Of a stretch of DNA of 64,000 nt, positions 50,867-59,547 are shown one piece after another. Made by a program: the position numbers and the translations under genes. Below the pieces are notes generated by a model that saw only the letters and a program-made list of their open reading frames with translations, did not search any database and was not told the DNA's origin. Each line of letters starts with the position of its first letter. Within the stretch, counting starts at the first letter, position 1. The stretch spans positions 83,752 through 147,751 of the forward strand of contig CANKOI010000001.1 in NCBI GenBank assembly GCA_947484175.1, in the 5' to 3' direction. The DNA is from Deltaproteobacteria bacterium (lineage in GTDB: Bacteria > Myxococcota_A > UBA796 > SXON01).

Positions 50867-51556
50867 TCAGCCCTTGCCCGACGCCAGGCGAAACCCCACC
50901 CCTCTCACCGTCTCGATCTGACTTCCCGCCCTGTGCAGGCGGGTGCGTAGGCGGGAAATCCGTGCATCCAGCCACCGCGGGCCGGTCGTCCGCTCGTGTC
51001 CGATCAGCACCCCCTCCAGAGCCTGACGTGCGTGCACCCTTCCCGCCGGGCTGGCCAGAGCCAACAGGAGCCGGAACTCTGCAGCGCCCACCACGACCTC
51101 GGCGCGATCCACCCAGACTCGGTAATCCGCCCGATCCAGGTCTATCCTCCCATACCGCTCCCGGGACGTCGGGGGCAGCGCCAGCGCCTTAGTCCGGCGC
51201 GACAGCGCCCCGATCCGCAAGTTGAATTCCCGGGGGGAGGTGTCGCTCCCTACGAAGTCGTCGGCGCCCAGCTCCAGGGCCACGATCCGGTCGATCTCGC
51301 CGGCGTCTTCTCCCACCACGAGCAACGGCGTGAAGGCGAGTCCCGGCGCTCGGCGCACCGCCCGGACACACTCGCCGAACGAGCCGTCGGCGAGCCGCCC
51401 CACCAGCACCACCAGCCCCGCGGCCCCCCGACAGAGGAGGGCCACCACCTCGGCGCACGTGCGCGCCCGAACGATTTCGTAGCCCTCGCCCCGCAGGCTG
51501 GTCTCCAGCGTCGTCAGTTCCACGTCCGCGGCGCCGGCAAGGAGGATCCGGATCAT
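50867..51556 (-). CDS. OmpR/PhoB-family transcription factor with degenerate receiver domain
   Basis: 229 aa from ATG at 51556 (MIRILLAGAADVE); the longer ORF is a shadow. The winged-helix domain is typical (DRADYRVWVDRAEVVVGAAEFRLL ... RWLDARISRLRTRL ... IETVRGVGFRLA). The receiver keeps the fold and GADDFVG, but strand 1 reads LLAGAAD instead of an acidic pair, the phospho-Asp position after strand 3 is Val (LVVLVGRLADG), and the usual Lys of strand 5 is lost (GSDTSP). It probably works without phosphorylation. No histidine kinase is nearby. It sits 80 bp downstream of the TonB operon. Confidence 0.83.
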   Translation of the reverse strand: MIRILLAGAADVELTTLETSLRGEGYEIVRARTCAEVVALLCRGAAGLVVLVGRLADGSFGECVRAVRRAPGLAFTPLLVVGEDAGEIDRIVALELGADDFVGSDTSPREFNLRIGALSRRTKALALPPTSRERYGRIDLDRADYRVWVDRAEVVVGAAEFRLLLALASPAGRVHARQALEGVLIGHERTTGPRWLDARISRLRTRLHRAGSQIETVRGVGFRLASGKG

Positions 51557-51636
51557 CTGGGGGAACTCGTAACGGTCGTTTTCGACGCTCTCGCGACCTG
51601 TGTGCGTCGAGCAGGCGACGATTGTGCGCCCACGGG

Positions 51637-54600
51637 TCACGGGGTCCACGTGACGCCCAGCCCCACGGACCAGCCGTTGCGGGTTTCTTCGCTGATTTCG
51701 TTCCCCACCTGCTGCCGAACGGGCCAGTCGAGAAGGTTCGTTCCCTTCAGGCGGGCGGAGAAGTTCTTGCCGATCCCCTGCGTGTAGACGAGGTCGAGCT
51801 GGTGTACGGGCAGCTCGTAGGTATCGGGGATCCCCGAGGTTCCTACGTCTACGATGCGCGGGCCGAACACGTTGTAGAGCAGCGACACGTTGGTTCGCAG
51901 GTCCGGGTTCTCGTAGCTGACCGTGAGGTTTAGCACCCAAGGGGACTGGCCCTGCAGGGGGCGCTCCTCGGAGGTCTGGTTGCCCTCGGTGGCGCTGAGG
52001 TCGACCGTGGAGACGATCGCGGCAACGTTGCCGCTCAGGTACAGGTCACTGAGGGTTTCGTGCACCACGTCGAGGCGCTGGCGTGCGTCGACTTCCACCC
52101 CATAGTTGGTGGCGCTGGCGGCGTTCGCGAACGTGCCGACGCTCCCGGACACCGCGCTTACCGCCACGACGGACTCGATCGGATGGTCGAAATACTTGAA
52201 GAAGACGCCAGCCGAGACGCTCTCCCCCTCCCTCGGATACCACTCCCACCGCACGTCGGCGTGGTCGATGGTCGCCCGCCGCAAGTCGGGGTTGCCGTAG
52301 AGGGTGCGCCCGGAGCGGTAGTCGTAGTACTGCACCTCCGTGAGCTCTCGGAATTCGGGTCGGGAAAGCGTGCGGCCATACGCCGTGCGCACCAACATCG
52401 CGTTCGGTTTTTTCTGGGATCCGATGTCCACGGTGACCGTGGCAGAGGGGAGCCAGTCGGTGCTGCCCAGTTCGGCAAGGACGGGCTCCTTGGAGGTGTC
52501 GAACTGCTGGAAGGTGGTCACCGTCTGAACCGAGCGTTCCACGCGCACCCCACCGAGCGCCCGCACCCGCGGCAGGAGCCCGGTGTCGACCATGGCGTAC
52601 GCGGCGTAGGTCTCCTGACCGGCGGTGTAGTCGTCGGAGTTGATGGTGTTCTCCTCGAACTGCAAGAATCCGGGGTCGCCCTCCTCGGCTTCGCCGATGT
52701 TCTCTGGCACGATTAGCGACTCGATGGGCGCGGTGAGATCGAGCCCTTCGGTGCCCTTGAACGAGTAGCCGAAGCGTCGGGTGCCGGCGGTGCGAGTGCG
52801 GGATGCCCGCTGCCCGCCGAACTTCAGGCGCGTGTCGAGTCCGAGTTTTGGGAGCGGCACGGTCAGGTCGGCCGCACCGTCCTGGGTGTGGTCGTCGAGG
52901 GTCAGGTATTGGATGTCGCTCCACCCGCCCCGCTGCGAAAGCACGTAGTGCCCATCCTCGGTCTGGCTGTAGGTCCACTCGCGGCGATCGGGCTCGTCTC
53001 GGGTGGCCAGAGCAACGGAGTACCTTGCCTCCAGGAGCACCACGCCGATGTCTGCGCGGGCCGCCAGTTGTTCGAAAATCAGCTGCTGCTCCACCCACGA
53101 CGAACGCTGCGAACGGGTGTCCCCGGCGCCGGTGGGGTCGTCGGCTTCGTACGTGAGCCCCGTAGCGGTGCTGCTCCGGTTCACCAGTGTCGTGGAGGTG
53201 AGCGAATAGTCGTCGTCCCACGCCATCCCGAGAGACATCGCGCCGCCGACGCGGACGCGGTTCTGGGCCTCCACAAACGAGGTCTGGCGGCTCACCACCA
53301 AGCCATCGCCGCTGTTCGCGAACACCGACCGCCAGCCTTCGTCGATGTCCCAGCCGTTGCCGTATAGCAGACCCAGGAGGCCGCCGAGCGAGAGTCGCCC
53401 GAAGCGGAGGCTGCCGCCCCCGTTGAGGGTGGCGCCGAAGTCGGGAGGCACCTCGCGGGGGCTCAGCCCCCACCGGTTGTCGATCGACTCGCCGAGAGTC
53501 GCCAGATCCTCGGCAGTGTACCCCCCTTCGGTGAAGATGCCGGCCGGTTTGATCGCGGCGTTGGCGCTGGCGTCGGCCACCGCGGCAGGTAGCGCGCGGA
53601 ACTCCTGCCCCAGCCCCAGCCAGTCCGTCGGCCCCTCCGGGCCGAGGTTCGCCGTCTGCAACGACGTTCCGGACACCCAAGCGCCGGACAGGCCGAGGTT
53701 GAAGATGGGCTTCTCTGGGATGGCGCGCGTCCTCACCTCCACGATGCCGCCGCCCCACTCCGCGGGCCGGTCGGGCGAAACCGTTTTTTGGATCACCACG
53801 GCTTCAATGAGCGACGTGGGAAACAGGTCGAGCGGCACCACCCGCTTCTCCGGCTCCGGACTGGGCAGGGAGGAGCCGTTCAGCAACGTGGCGCTGTACC
53901 GATCGCCGAGCCCGCGGACGTAGACATATTTCCCGCCAATGACGGTCAGGCCTGTGACTCGTTTTAGCGCGCTCCCCGCATCGCTGTCTCCCGCTTTGCT
54001 CATCTGCTCCGCCCCGAGCACATCGCTGACGGTGGAGGCCTCGCGCCGCTCGTCGAGGGCCAGCGCGGTCCCGCCCACGATCCGCGGCGCTGACACGGTG
54101 AGGTCGGGCAGTTCGAGTCCTGATGTTTCCAACTCCACGTTGAGGGGACTGTCGGTGTCGGCGACGATGGCGACGGTCAGCGCACGTGTTCGGTACCCCG
54201 GCCGAAGGACGGAGATATCCCACGTGCCTTCGGGTAAGTTCAGCTCGAAGTTACCCCGGTTGTCACTCATGGCGGCGGCGGTGGTGCCGCGCACAAAAAT
54301 CCGGACGTCGGCGATCGGAGCCCCGGAGGCTGGATCGATCACGCGCCCCTGAACGGTGCCGTGCGGGCCGTTCGGGGCCACCGCTCCCGCCCTACTCCCG
54401 TTTGGGAGTTCCAGCGCCACCTGCGGAGGCCGGCTGAGGGTAACGAGCAACTCGGTGGTCGCTCCGGGACGAACGTCCACGGCTGGGATCGTGGTGGCAT
54501 CGGTTGAGCCAATGACGGCGTCGAATTTTCCCTCAGGCACGTCGAGGGCGAACGCCCCACGTGCGTCGGTCTTCGTGGTGGCGTCGCCAACGCGCACCGT

Positions 54601-54708
54601 CACGGAGGAAACGGGTCGGCCCGCTTCGTCAAATACCATCCCGCACACGGTGCCGAGCTCCGCGGCCCTGACGAATGCTGCGGACGCGAGGATGAGAAGA
54701 ACCGTCAC
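51637..54708 (-). CDS. TonB-dependent receptor with carboxypeptidase-regulatory-like N-terminal domains
   Basis: 1023 aa from GTG at 54708, overlapping the TPR stop (GTGA). Signal peptide (VTVLLILASAAFVRA). Two CarboxypepD_reg-like beta-sandwiches follow (residues about 17-90 and 115-190), then the plug (RREASTVSDVLGAEQMSK ... ALKRVTGLTVIGGKYVYVRGLGDRYSATLLNGSSLPSPEP), then the 22-strand barrel. The receptor lacks a clear N-terminal signalling domain and ends VGLGVTWTP. The ligand is not readable; the CarboxypepD extension is typical of receptors for larger ligands. It closes the eight-gene TonB operon. Confidence 0.93.
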   Translation of the reverse strand: MTVLLILASAAFVRAAELGTVCGMVFDEAGRPVSSVTVRVGDATTKTDARGAFALDVPEGKFDAVIGSTDATTIPAVDVRPGATTELLVTLSRPPQVALELPNGSRAGAVAPNGPHGTVQGRVIDPASGAPIADVRIFVRGTTAAAMSDNRGNFELNLPEGTWDISVLRPGYRTRALTVAIVADTDSPLNVELETSGLELPDLTVSAPRIVGGTALALDERREASTVSDVLGAEQMSKAGDSDAGSALKRVTGLTVIGGKYVYVRGLGDRYSATLLNGSSLPSPEPEKRVVPLDLFPTSLIEAVVIQKTVSPDRPAEWGGGIVEVRTRAIPEKPIFNLGLSGAWVSGTSLQTANLGPEGPTDWLGLGQEFRALPAAVADASANAAIKPAGIFTEGGYTAEDLATLGESIDNRWGLSPREVPPDFGATLNGGGSLRFGRLSLGGLLGLLYGNGWDIDEGWRSVFANSGDGLVVSRQTSFVEAQNRVRVGGAMSLGMAWDDDYSLTSTTLVNRSSTATGLTYEADDPTGAGDTRSQRSSWVEQQLIFEQLAARADIGVVLLEARYSVALATRDEPDRREWTYSQTEDGHYVLSQRGGWSDIQYLTLDDHTQDGAADLTVPLPKLGLDTRLKFGGQRASRTRTAGTRRFGYSFKGTEGLDLTAPIESLIVPENIGEAEEGDPGFLQFEENTINSDDYTAGQETYAAYAMVDTGLLPRVRALGGVRVERSVQTVTTFQQFDTSKEPVLAELGSTDWLPSATVTVDIGSQKKPNAMLVRTAYGRTLSRPEFRELTEVQYYDYRSGRTLYGNPDLRRATIDHADVRWEWYPREGESVSAGVFFKYFDHPIESVVAVSAVSGSVGTFANAASATNYGVEVDARQRLDVVHETLSDLYLSGNVAAIVSTVDLSATEGNQTSEERPLQGQSPWVLNLTVSYENPDLRTNVSLLYNVFGPRIVDVGTSGIPDTYELPVHQLDLVYTQGIGKNFSARLKGTNLLDWPVRQQVGNEISEETRNGWSVGLGVTWTP

Positions 54709-55880
54709 GGGCAGCCTGCTTCCGCGCAGGCAGCCATCGCCTCGCGAAGGTCGGTGGCACGGCGGAAGGCCTCCGGCTCGGTGATGTCGCGCAACCACCG
54801 CTCGGCCGTGGAGAGGTCGCCGAGACGGAACGCGGCGTAGGCGAGACCGTAGGCTACTCCGCTGTCGGTGCCGAGCCCCAGTCGCAGCAGACGCTCGTCG
54901 AGGGCCATCGCTCGCTCCCACTCTTCCGCATCGAGCAGCAGCCCGAGCCGCTGGCGGGCCTTCGCCACCGGGTCGAGTACCCGGCCGTTGGCGCGCAGCG
55001 CAGCGTCGTGCTCGCCCGCCCGGCGGTAGGCTTCCGCCGCTTCGAGGGAGAGGGCCGGGTCGATGGCCGCCGCACGCTCGAGGAAGCGGCCGGCCGCACG
55101 GGGGAGGCCGTCGTCGAGCGCGGCGCGGGCCGCCTGCACCAGCAGGTCGCGATCCTCGCCTTCACGGAGGCATGCGGCCTCGAGGAGGGTCATGGCCTCA
55201 CGCGTTTCTCCTCCCTGCCGCAGGGCCTCGGCGATGGCTACCGCGTCGTCCGCGTCTGCGTCTGGCCGGGCGAGCAGGCGCTCACCCAACTCTCTGGCCT
55301 CACGGAACAGCCCCAACCGTACCAGCAAGAACACCTGCCGTCGCCCCGCCTCGCCCTGCTCGGGGAACCGCTGCGCCCCTTCTCGCAGCGCCGACCAGGC
55401 CTCATCGGGCGAGCCGCGGGCCTCTTCCGCCTGCGCGCGCAGAAGCCACGTTCCCGGAAGGGCGGCGCCCACCTCTCCGGCCGCGTCGAGGGCGGCAACC
55501 GCGTCTTCGGGGTGGTTGTTCATGAGGCAGGCGCGAGCCAGATGCAGGTGCAACAGGCCACGGCCGTCGGCTCGGCCATCGGCCGTGATGGCGAGGGCGT
55601 GCGCGAACGCCGCCTCGGCCTCTGCGCCCCGTTTGTCGTGCAGTTCCACCAGACCGATCAGCGTGTACAGGCGAACCTGATCGAGACCCCGCGCCTCCGG
55701 GTTGACCGCCTCGAGCTCGACCCTCGCGCGTATCCACTCACCCTCCCGCACCAGTAGCCCCGCGTCCTCCAGTTTCTGCACCTGCGCCTCGTCGCGTTTC
55801 GACTTCGCCGCGGCCGCGGTTCCGAAGCCGCCGAGCGCGAGAACCAGAATTAGGGCGCGCAGTGCGCTGCGCTTTCTCAC
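54705..55880 (-). CDS. Tetratricopeptide repeat protein of the TonB operon
   Basis: 391 aa from GTG at 55880, overlapping the tonB stop (GTGA). A basic n-region and signal peptide (VRKRSALRALILVLALGGFGTAAAA). The remainder is helical TPR-like repeats (LYTLIGLVELHDKRGAEAEAAFAHAL, RELGERLLARPDADADDAVAIAEAL). A TPR protein follows tonB in the Vibrio/Shewanella TtpC-type clusters as well, so it is likely part of the energising complex. Its role there is not established. Confidence 0.85.
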   Translation of the reverse strand: MRKRSALRALILVLALGGFGTAAAAKSKRDEAQVQKLEDAGLLVREGEWIRARVELEAVNPEARGLDQVRLYTLIGLVELHDKRGAEAEAAFAHALAITADGRADGRGLLHLHLARACLMNNHPEDAVAALDAAGEVGAALPGTWLLRAQAEEARGSPDEAWSALREGAQRFPEQGEAGRRQVFLLVRLGLFREARELGERLLARPDADADDAVAIAEALRQGGETREAMTLLEAACLREGEDRDLLVQAARAALDDGLPRAAGRFLERAAAIDPALSLEAAEAYRRAGEHDAALRANGRVLDPVAKARQRLGLLLDAEEWERAMALDERLLRLGLGTDSGVAYGLAYAAFRLGDLSTAERWLRDITEPEAFRRATDLREAMAACAEAGCP

Positions 55881-56497
55881 TGCAAATCGAAGCGGAGGGT
55901 CTGCCGCACGCGCACGGCCACCGGCGCTCCCTCCTGTTGGCCGGGGTTGAACCGCCACGTCCTCACCGCGTCGGTCACGGCGTCGTCGAACACCCCCGGC
56001 GCGGATGCTTCGATGACCAAGACGTCCTGCGTGGAACCGTCGACATCCACGACGAAGCTCACGGTCACGGATCCAGATTGCCCGAGCGCCCGCGCCCGTG
56101 CCGGGAAGGCGGGCGGCGAACGGTCGATGGGGAGGGGGGGGGCCTGTACGTCGGCTTCGTCCACCACCGCCCCGCCTAGGTCGCCCATGAGTTGCCGGGT
56201 GGCATCTGCCATCGCCAGGTCGGCCCCGTCGCTAAAGCCGAAGTTCAGGCCTGAGAGCCCTGCCGCGAGCATTGGCGACGGGGAGGGCGCCGACTTGCGC
56301 GACCGTTGGGGTGCCGGAGCTCGGTGCCGGGAACGTGCGGGCGGGTTGGCCGATCGAGCGACGGGCGCGATCTCTGCCACCACGCTTACCGGCTCCGTGG
56401 CCGCACGTTGAACCACGCTGTTCATGCCGAGGCTAAGGCCGACGACCCCCACCATCCCGGCCACCCCGATGAGGAACGCAATGAGGAGGCGTTCCAT
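55877..56497 (-). CDS. tonB: TonB-family energy transducer
   Basis: 206 aa from ATG at 56497, overlapping the exbD stop by 1 base. One N-terminal membrane anchor (LLIAFLIGVAGMVGVVGLSLGM). A linker rich in Pro, Ser and Arg (RSRHRAPAPQRSRKSAPSPSP) is followed by the TonB C-terminal domain (RSPPAFPARARALGQSGSVTVSFVVDVDGSTQDVLVIEASAPGVF with VRTWRFNPGQQEG). The ALGQSGSVTVSF stretch and WRFNPG are typical of TonB C-termini. Short periplasmic spacer, similar to TonB2-type proteins. Confidence 0.9.
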   Translation of the reverse strand: MERLLIAFLIGVAGMVGVVGLSLGMNSVVQRAATEPVSVVAEIAPVARSANPPARSRHRAPAPQRSRKSAPSPSPMLAAGLSGLNFGFSDGADLAMADATRQLMGDLGGAVVDEADVQAPPLPIDRSPPAFPARARALGQSGSVTVSFVVDVDGSTQDVLVIEASAPGVFDDAVTDAVRTWRFNPGQQEGAPVAVRVRQTLRFDLQ

Positions 56498-56901
56498 CAG
56501 CCGGCCTCGGTCTCGGTCATCACGCCGATGTTCTTGGCGCCTGCTAGGCGGCACTGGTCCACCACCTCAACCAGCTTCTCCGCCGGGACACGACGGTCGG
56601 TCACCACCAGCACCGTCTTGTCGGCCACGCCGCCAAGGGCGTCGCGCACGCGGCTCTGGATCATCCAGAACCGAACAGGCGTTTCGTCGATGTAGACGTT
56701 CAGTGACCGGTCGATGAACACCCGCAGGGCCTTGTCGCTCGCGGGCGTCGCGCTTTGGGCACCCGGCCGTTCGATCTCCAGAGAAGCATCTTTGGCGAAG
56801 GTGGTGGTGACCATGAAGAAAATGAGCAGCACCAGAATGCAGTCGATCAGCGGCACCACATCAATGTGGGGGTCGCGATGTTCCTCGACGTGCCTCCTCA
56901 T
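56497..56901 (-). CDS. exbD: ExbD/TolR-type biopolymer transport protein
   Basis: 134 aa from ATG at 56901, overlapping the exbB stop (ATGA). One N-terminal membrane segment carries the functional Asp: HIDVVPLIDCILVLLIFFMVTTTF. The periplasmic domain ends with VVTDRRVPAEKLVEVVDQCRLAGAKNIGVMTE, usual for ExbD. Longer ORF upstream is a shadow over exbB. Confidence 0.95.
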   Translation of the reverse strand: MRRHVEEHRDPHIDVVPLIDCILVLLIFFMVTTTFAKDASLEIERPGAQSATPASDKALRVFIDRSLNVYIDETPVRFWMIQSRVRDALGGVADKTVLVVTDRRVPAEKLVEVVDQCRLAGAKNIGVMTETEAG

Positions 56902-57503
56902 CGCTCGCCCTGGGCCGCGCCCGCGAAGAGGGCCTTGAGCGAGGCGAGATCGCGGCGGATCCGTGCTTGCCGCTGGTGCAGCGCGCCGCCCGCCAACAGG
57001 CCGGGCACGGCGATCGCGAGGCCCATCTGGGTGGCGTAGAGCGCCTCCACGATGCCCCCCGCGATGCCTTCGGAGGCGGCAGAGGCCGACGACGCACCGA
57101 GGGAACCGAAGGTCTCGATGAGCCCGAGCACGGTTCCGAGGAGCCCCATCAGCGGAGCCATGGCGACAAGGCAGCCCACCACGCGGGCGCCCGCGCCGAG
57201 CTGTGCTTCCAGATCGGCGAACGCTTCGTGGAGCAGGGCCTCGGGAACGGAGCCTCCCCGCTCGCGCCACAGCTTCCCTCCGCGAGCGGCCGCGACGGTC
57301 ACCAGTCCCTCGGGCGGAAGCGGGTCACCGTTTCGCCCCAGACGCGCCAACTCGCGAACGGGGCGACGGTCGCCGCGCCGGAGCGTGAGCCAACGCAGAC
57401 CGATCGCGAACCACAGCGAGAACGCCGTGAGAAAGAGGGCGGGCATGACCAACCCGCCTTCGCTCAGAAAATCCCCCGCCTGGAGCCACACCCCGCCGAT
57501 CAA
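56898..57503 (-). CDS. exbB: ExbB/TolQ-type proton-channel protein (short)
   Basis: 201 aa, with a TTG start that forms TTGA with the upstream stop. Three membrane segments: PALFLTAFSLWFAIGLRWLTL, VVGCLVAMAPLMGLLGTVLGLIETF and GIVEALYATQMGLAIAVPGLLAGGAL. The conserved MGLLGTVLGLIETF and LYATQMGLAIAVP blocks identify MotA/TolQ/ExbB. Operates with ExbD as a proton-driven motor for TonB. Confidence 0.94.
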   Translation of the reverse strand: MIGGVWLQAGDFLSEGGLVMPALFLTAFSLWFAIGLRWLTLRRGDRRPVRELARLGRNGDPLPPEGLVTVAAARGGKLWRERGGSVPEALLHEAFADLEAQLGAGARVVGCLVAMAPLMGLLGTVLGLIETFGSLGASSASAASEGIAGGIVEALYATQMGLAIAVPGLLAGGALHQRQARIRRDLASLKALFAGAAQGER

Positions 57504-58795
57504 GACGCGTCCCGGCGGGCCGCTTGCACGGCGTTCTGGAGCGAGAGCGCGGCGCGGTCGATCGAGTTCTTGACGCCGTCACCGACCGTGGCCAGCACGT
57601 TGCCGGCGAGGAGGGTGGGGATCGCGACGGCGAGGCCGAACGCGGTGCAGATCAGCGCCTCCGCGATGCCAGCCGACATCAGCTTCGGATTGCCGGTCCC
57701 ATGCTCCGTGATCACGTTGAAGGTGGCGATCATGCCGGTCACGGTGCCGAGAAGGCCGAGGAGCGGGGCCCCCGCGGTGATGACCGTGAGCGCCGAGGCG
57801 AAGCGATCGATTCCGGGTGTTTCCTTGAGAATCGCCTCGTCCACCACGCGCTCCAGCTCGGCGGGGGGGCGGGCTGCGGAGCGCACGATGGCCCGCAGCA
57901 CGCGCGCGAGCGGTCCGCCGCGCCCGTGCAGCACCGTTTCGGCGCCGCCGAGCTGCCCTGCTCGTACCTGGGCCGCGACCGCGTCCACCAACGTGTGCCC
58001 CCCCCGCCGCGCAAAGGCCAGTCCGACAGCTCGGAAAATGGCGAGCGTCGCGCTCACGACCCCGAGCGCGAACAGGAGTTGTCCCATGCTGCCGGATTCT
58101 CGGAGCAGGGCCGGGAGCCCCCCTGCTTTCTCGGTCTCGGCGGTGCCGCGCTCGGGCTCGAACACGTGAACCTCCCAGCGGGGGGGCACCGCGGAGACCA
58201 GCTCGGCGGCGGTGGCCGCGCCGAAGCTGGCTCGGAGCTGGAGGCGACCTTCACCGGCGGGGACCAGCGAGCCGGCGGCCCCTGTGGCGAGTCCCCACGC
58301 CCCCACCTGCCCGAGCCGGAACACCTTGCCGCGGGCTTCCTCGCCGGTGGGAAGGAAGAAAGACGCGTCGCGCCACCCCACCGCATTCTGGTCCGTCAGC
58401 TGCGCCGCCAAAAGGCGGAACGTTTCGGCGATCGCGACTGCAGGATCGCTGGAGGGAGTCACAGCGAGGGTGTCGCTCGCTTGTGAGAGCGTGGTCTCCA
58501 GGATGGCGTGGGCGTCGGCAGCGGCGCTTGACTCGCGCTCGAGGGCATCGAACTCGTCTTCGGCGAGGTCGGCCCGGCGGGAGGTCGCCACGAGCGTTGC
58601 CTGAAGGGAGTCGAGCTCCGCCTCGGCCTTCGCCACGCGGTGTTTGGCGTCCCGTTCCAACTCGGCGGCGCGCTCCACCAGTTCGGTGCGCTCCGCGGCG
58701 AGGTAGGCGTGTTCCTTCTGATAGGCTGCTTCGAGGCTCCCGGCGGGGGCGGGGTCTGCCGCGAGCCCGAAGGCTGCGAGGAAAAGGGGGCCCAT
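57500..58795 (-). CDS. Long TtpC-type ExbB/TolQ protein with periplasmic coiled-coil domain
   Basis: 431 aa from ATG at 58795 (the ORF track starts one codon earlier at TTG), overlapping the DUF3450 stop by one base. Signal-like N-terminus (MGPLFLAAFGLAADPAPAG), then a coiled coil (AAYQKEHAYLAAERTELVERAAELERDA, about residues 23-100). The C-terminal half is the MotA/TolQ/ExbB core with three membrane segments (LLFALGVVSATLAIFRAVGLAF, PLLGLLGTVTGMIATFNVITEHG, FGLAVAIPTLLAG). It matches TtpC of Vibrio TonB2 systems in architecture. Confidence 0.92.
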   Translation of the reverse strand: MGPLFLAAFGLAADPAPAGSLEAAYQKEHAYLAAERTELVERAAELERDAKHRVAKAEAELDSLQATLVATSRRADLAEDEFDALERESSAAADAHAILETTLSQASDTLAVTPSSDPAVAIAETFRLLAAQLTDQNAVGWRDASFFLPTGEEARGKVFRLGQVGAWGLATGAAGSLVPAGEGRLQLRASFGAATAAELVSAVPPRWEVHVFEPERGTAETEKAGGLPALLRESGSMGQLLFALGVVSATLAIFRAVGLAFARRGGHTLVDAVAAQVRAGQLGGAETVLHGRGGPLARVLRAIVRSAARPPAELERVVDEAILKETPGIDRFASALTVITAGAPLLGLLGTVTGMIATFNVITEHGTGNPKLMSAGIAEALICTAFGLAVAIPTLLAGNVLATVGDGVKNSIDRAALSLQNAVQAARRDAS

Positions 58796-59544
58796 CAACT
58801 TCCTGTGGGGCGCGGGCTGGGGAGCACGAAGTCCCCTGAACGCACGCCGTGTTTGAATTTCTCAAAAAGTGTTTCCAGTGCCCTCGCGTCTTCCCGGTCG
58901 GGGAGCGCCTCCCAGACCCAGCCCGTAGGTGAGGGTCTCGCCACTCCGGCGAGCCCGGCGTCGGTATGGCAGTACAGGGCAGCCATACCGAGCCGGGCGA
59001 TGTCAGCCAGAACGTCGGCCCCCCCGATGCTCACGACCTGTCGGTCGAGCCCGTTTTCGCGAGCGAGACGGAGCTCGTCCTCGCCGAACGCCCAGAGTCG
59101 GGCGGTGGCGGCTTCGGCCCCCACATCGCCCGCATCGAGCTGCGCGTCGAGTTTGTCGAGCTCCTGAAGCCTCTCCGTGCGGTGGTAGGGCAAGCCCTCG
59201 GACACGTACTGTCGGAGCGTGTCGACTGCCGTTTTCACGGCGGGTCCGAGGGTGGTGCCGCGCGTGGTGCTTTCGGCCACGGCGGCACGTCGACTCACGG
59301 CCTCCCCTTCCACCTGCGCGAGCCGCAGGTCTTCACGCCGGAGTTGCACCTGCACTTCGGCCTTCTGCCCTTCGATCGCCTTCAGGCGGGCGCGCAGCTC
59401 GTCCTTCGTCAGCGAGAGCTCGCTGGAGAGGGTTTCGACCTCACGTCGGAGTCTGGCCAGCTCCGCGGCGCGCGAGTCGCCGTGGTCGTCGGCCTTCGCA
59501 GCGGGGCTCGCCACGAGGAGGAAGTGCAGGAGGGGAAGCAGCAT
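58795..59544 (-). CDS. DUF3450 family coiled-coil protein of the TonB operon
   Basis: 249 aa. Signal peptide (LLPLLHFLLVASPAAKA), then a coiled coil from about residue 28 to 100 (AELARLRREVETLSSELSLTKDELRARLKAIEGQ). A helical domain with the YVSEGLPYHRTERLQELDKLDAQLDAG block and GGADVLADIARLGMAALYCHT is characteristic of DUF3450. In Vibrio and Shewanella the same family precedes TtpC, so it is a conserved partner of this type of TonB system. Function unknown; periplasmic. Confidence 0.88.
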   Translation of the reverse strand: MLLPLLHFLLVASPAAKADDHGDSRAAELARLRREVETLSSELSLTKDELRARLKAIEGQKAEVQVQLRREDLRLAQVEGEAVSRRAAVAESTTRGTTLGPAVKTAVDTLRQYVSEGLPYHRTERLQELDKLDAQLDAGDVGAEAATARLWAFGEDELRLARENGLDRQVVSIGGADVLADIARLGMAALYCHTDAGLAGVARPSPTGWVWEALPDREDARALETLFEKFKHGVRSGDFVLPSPRPTGS

Positions 59545-59547
59545 GGC

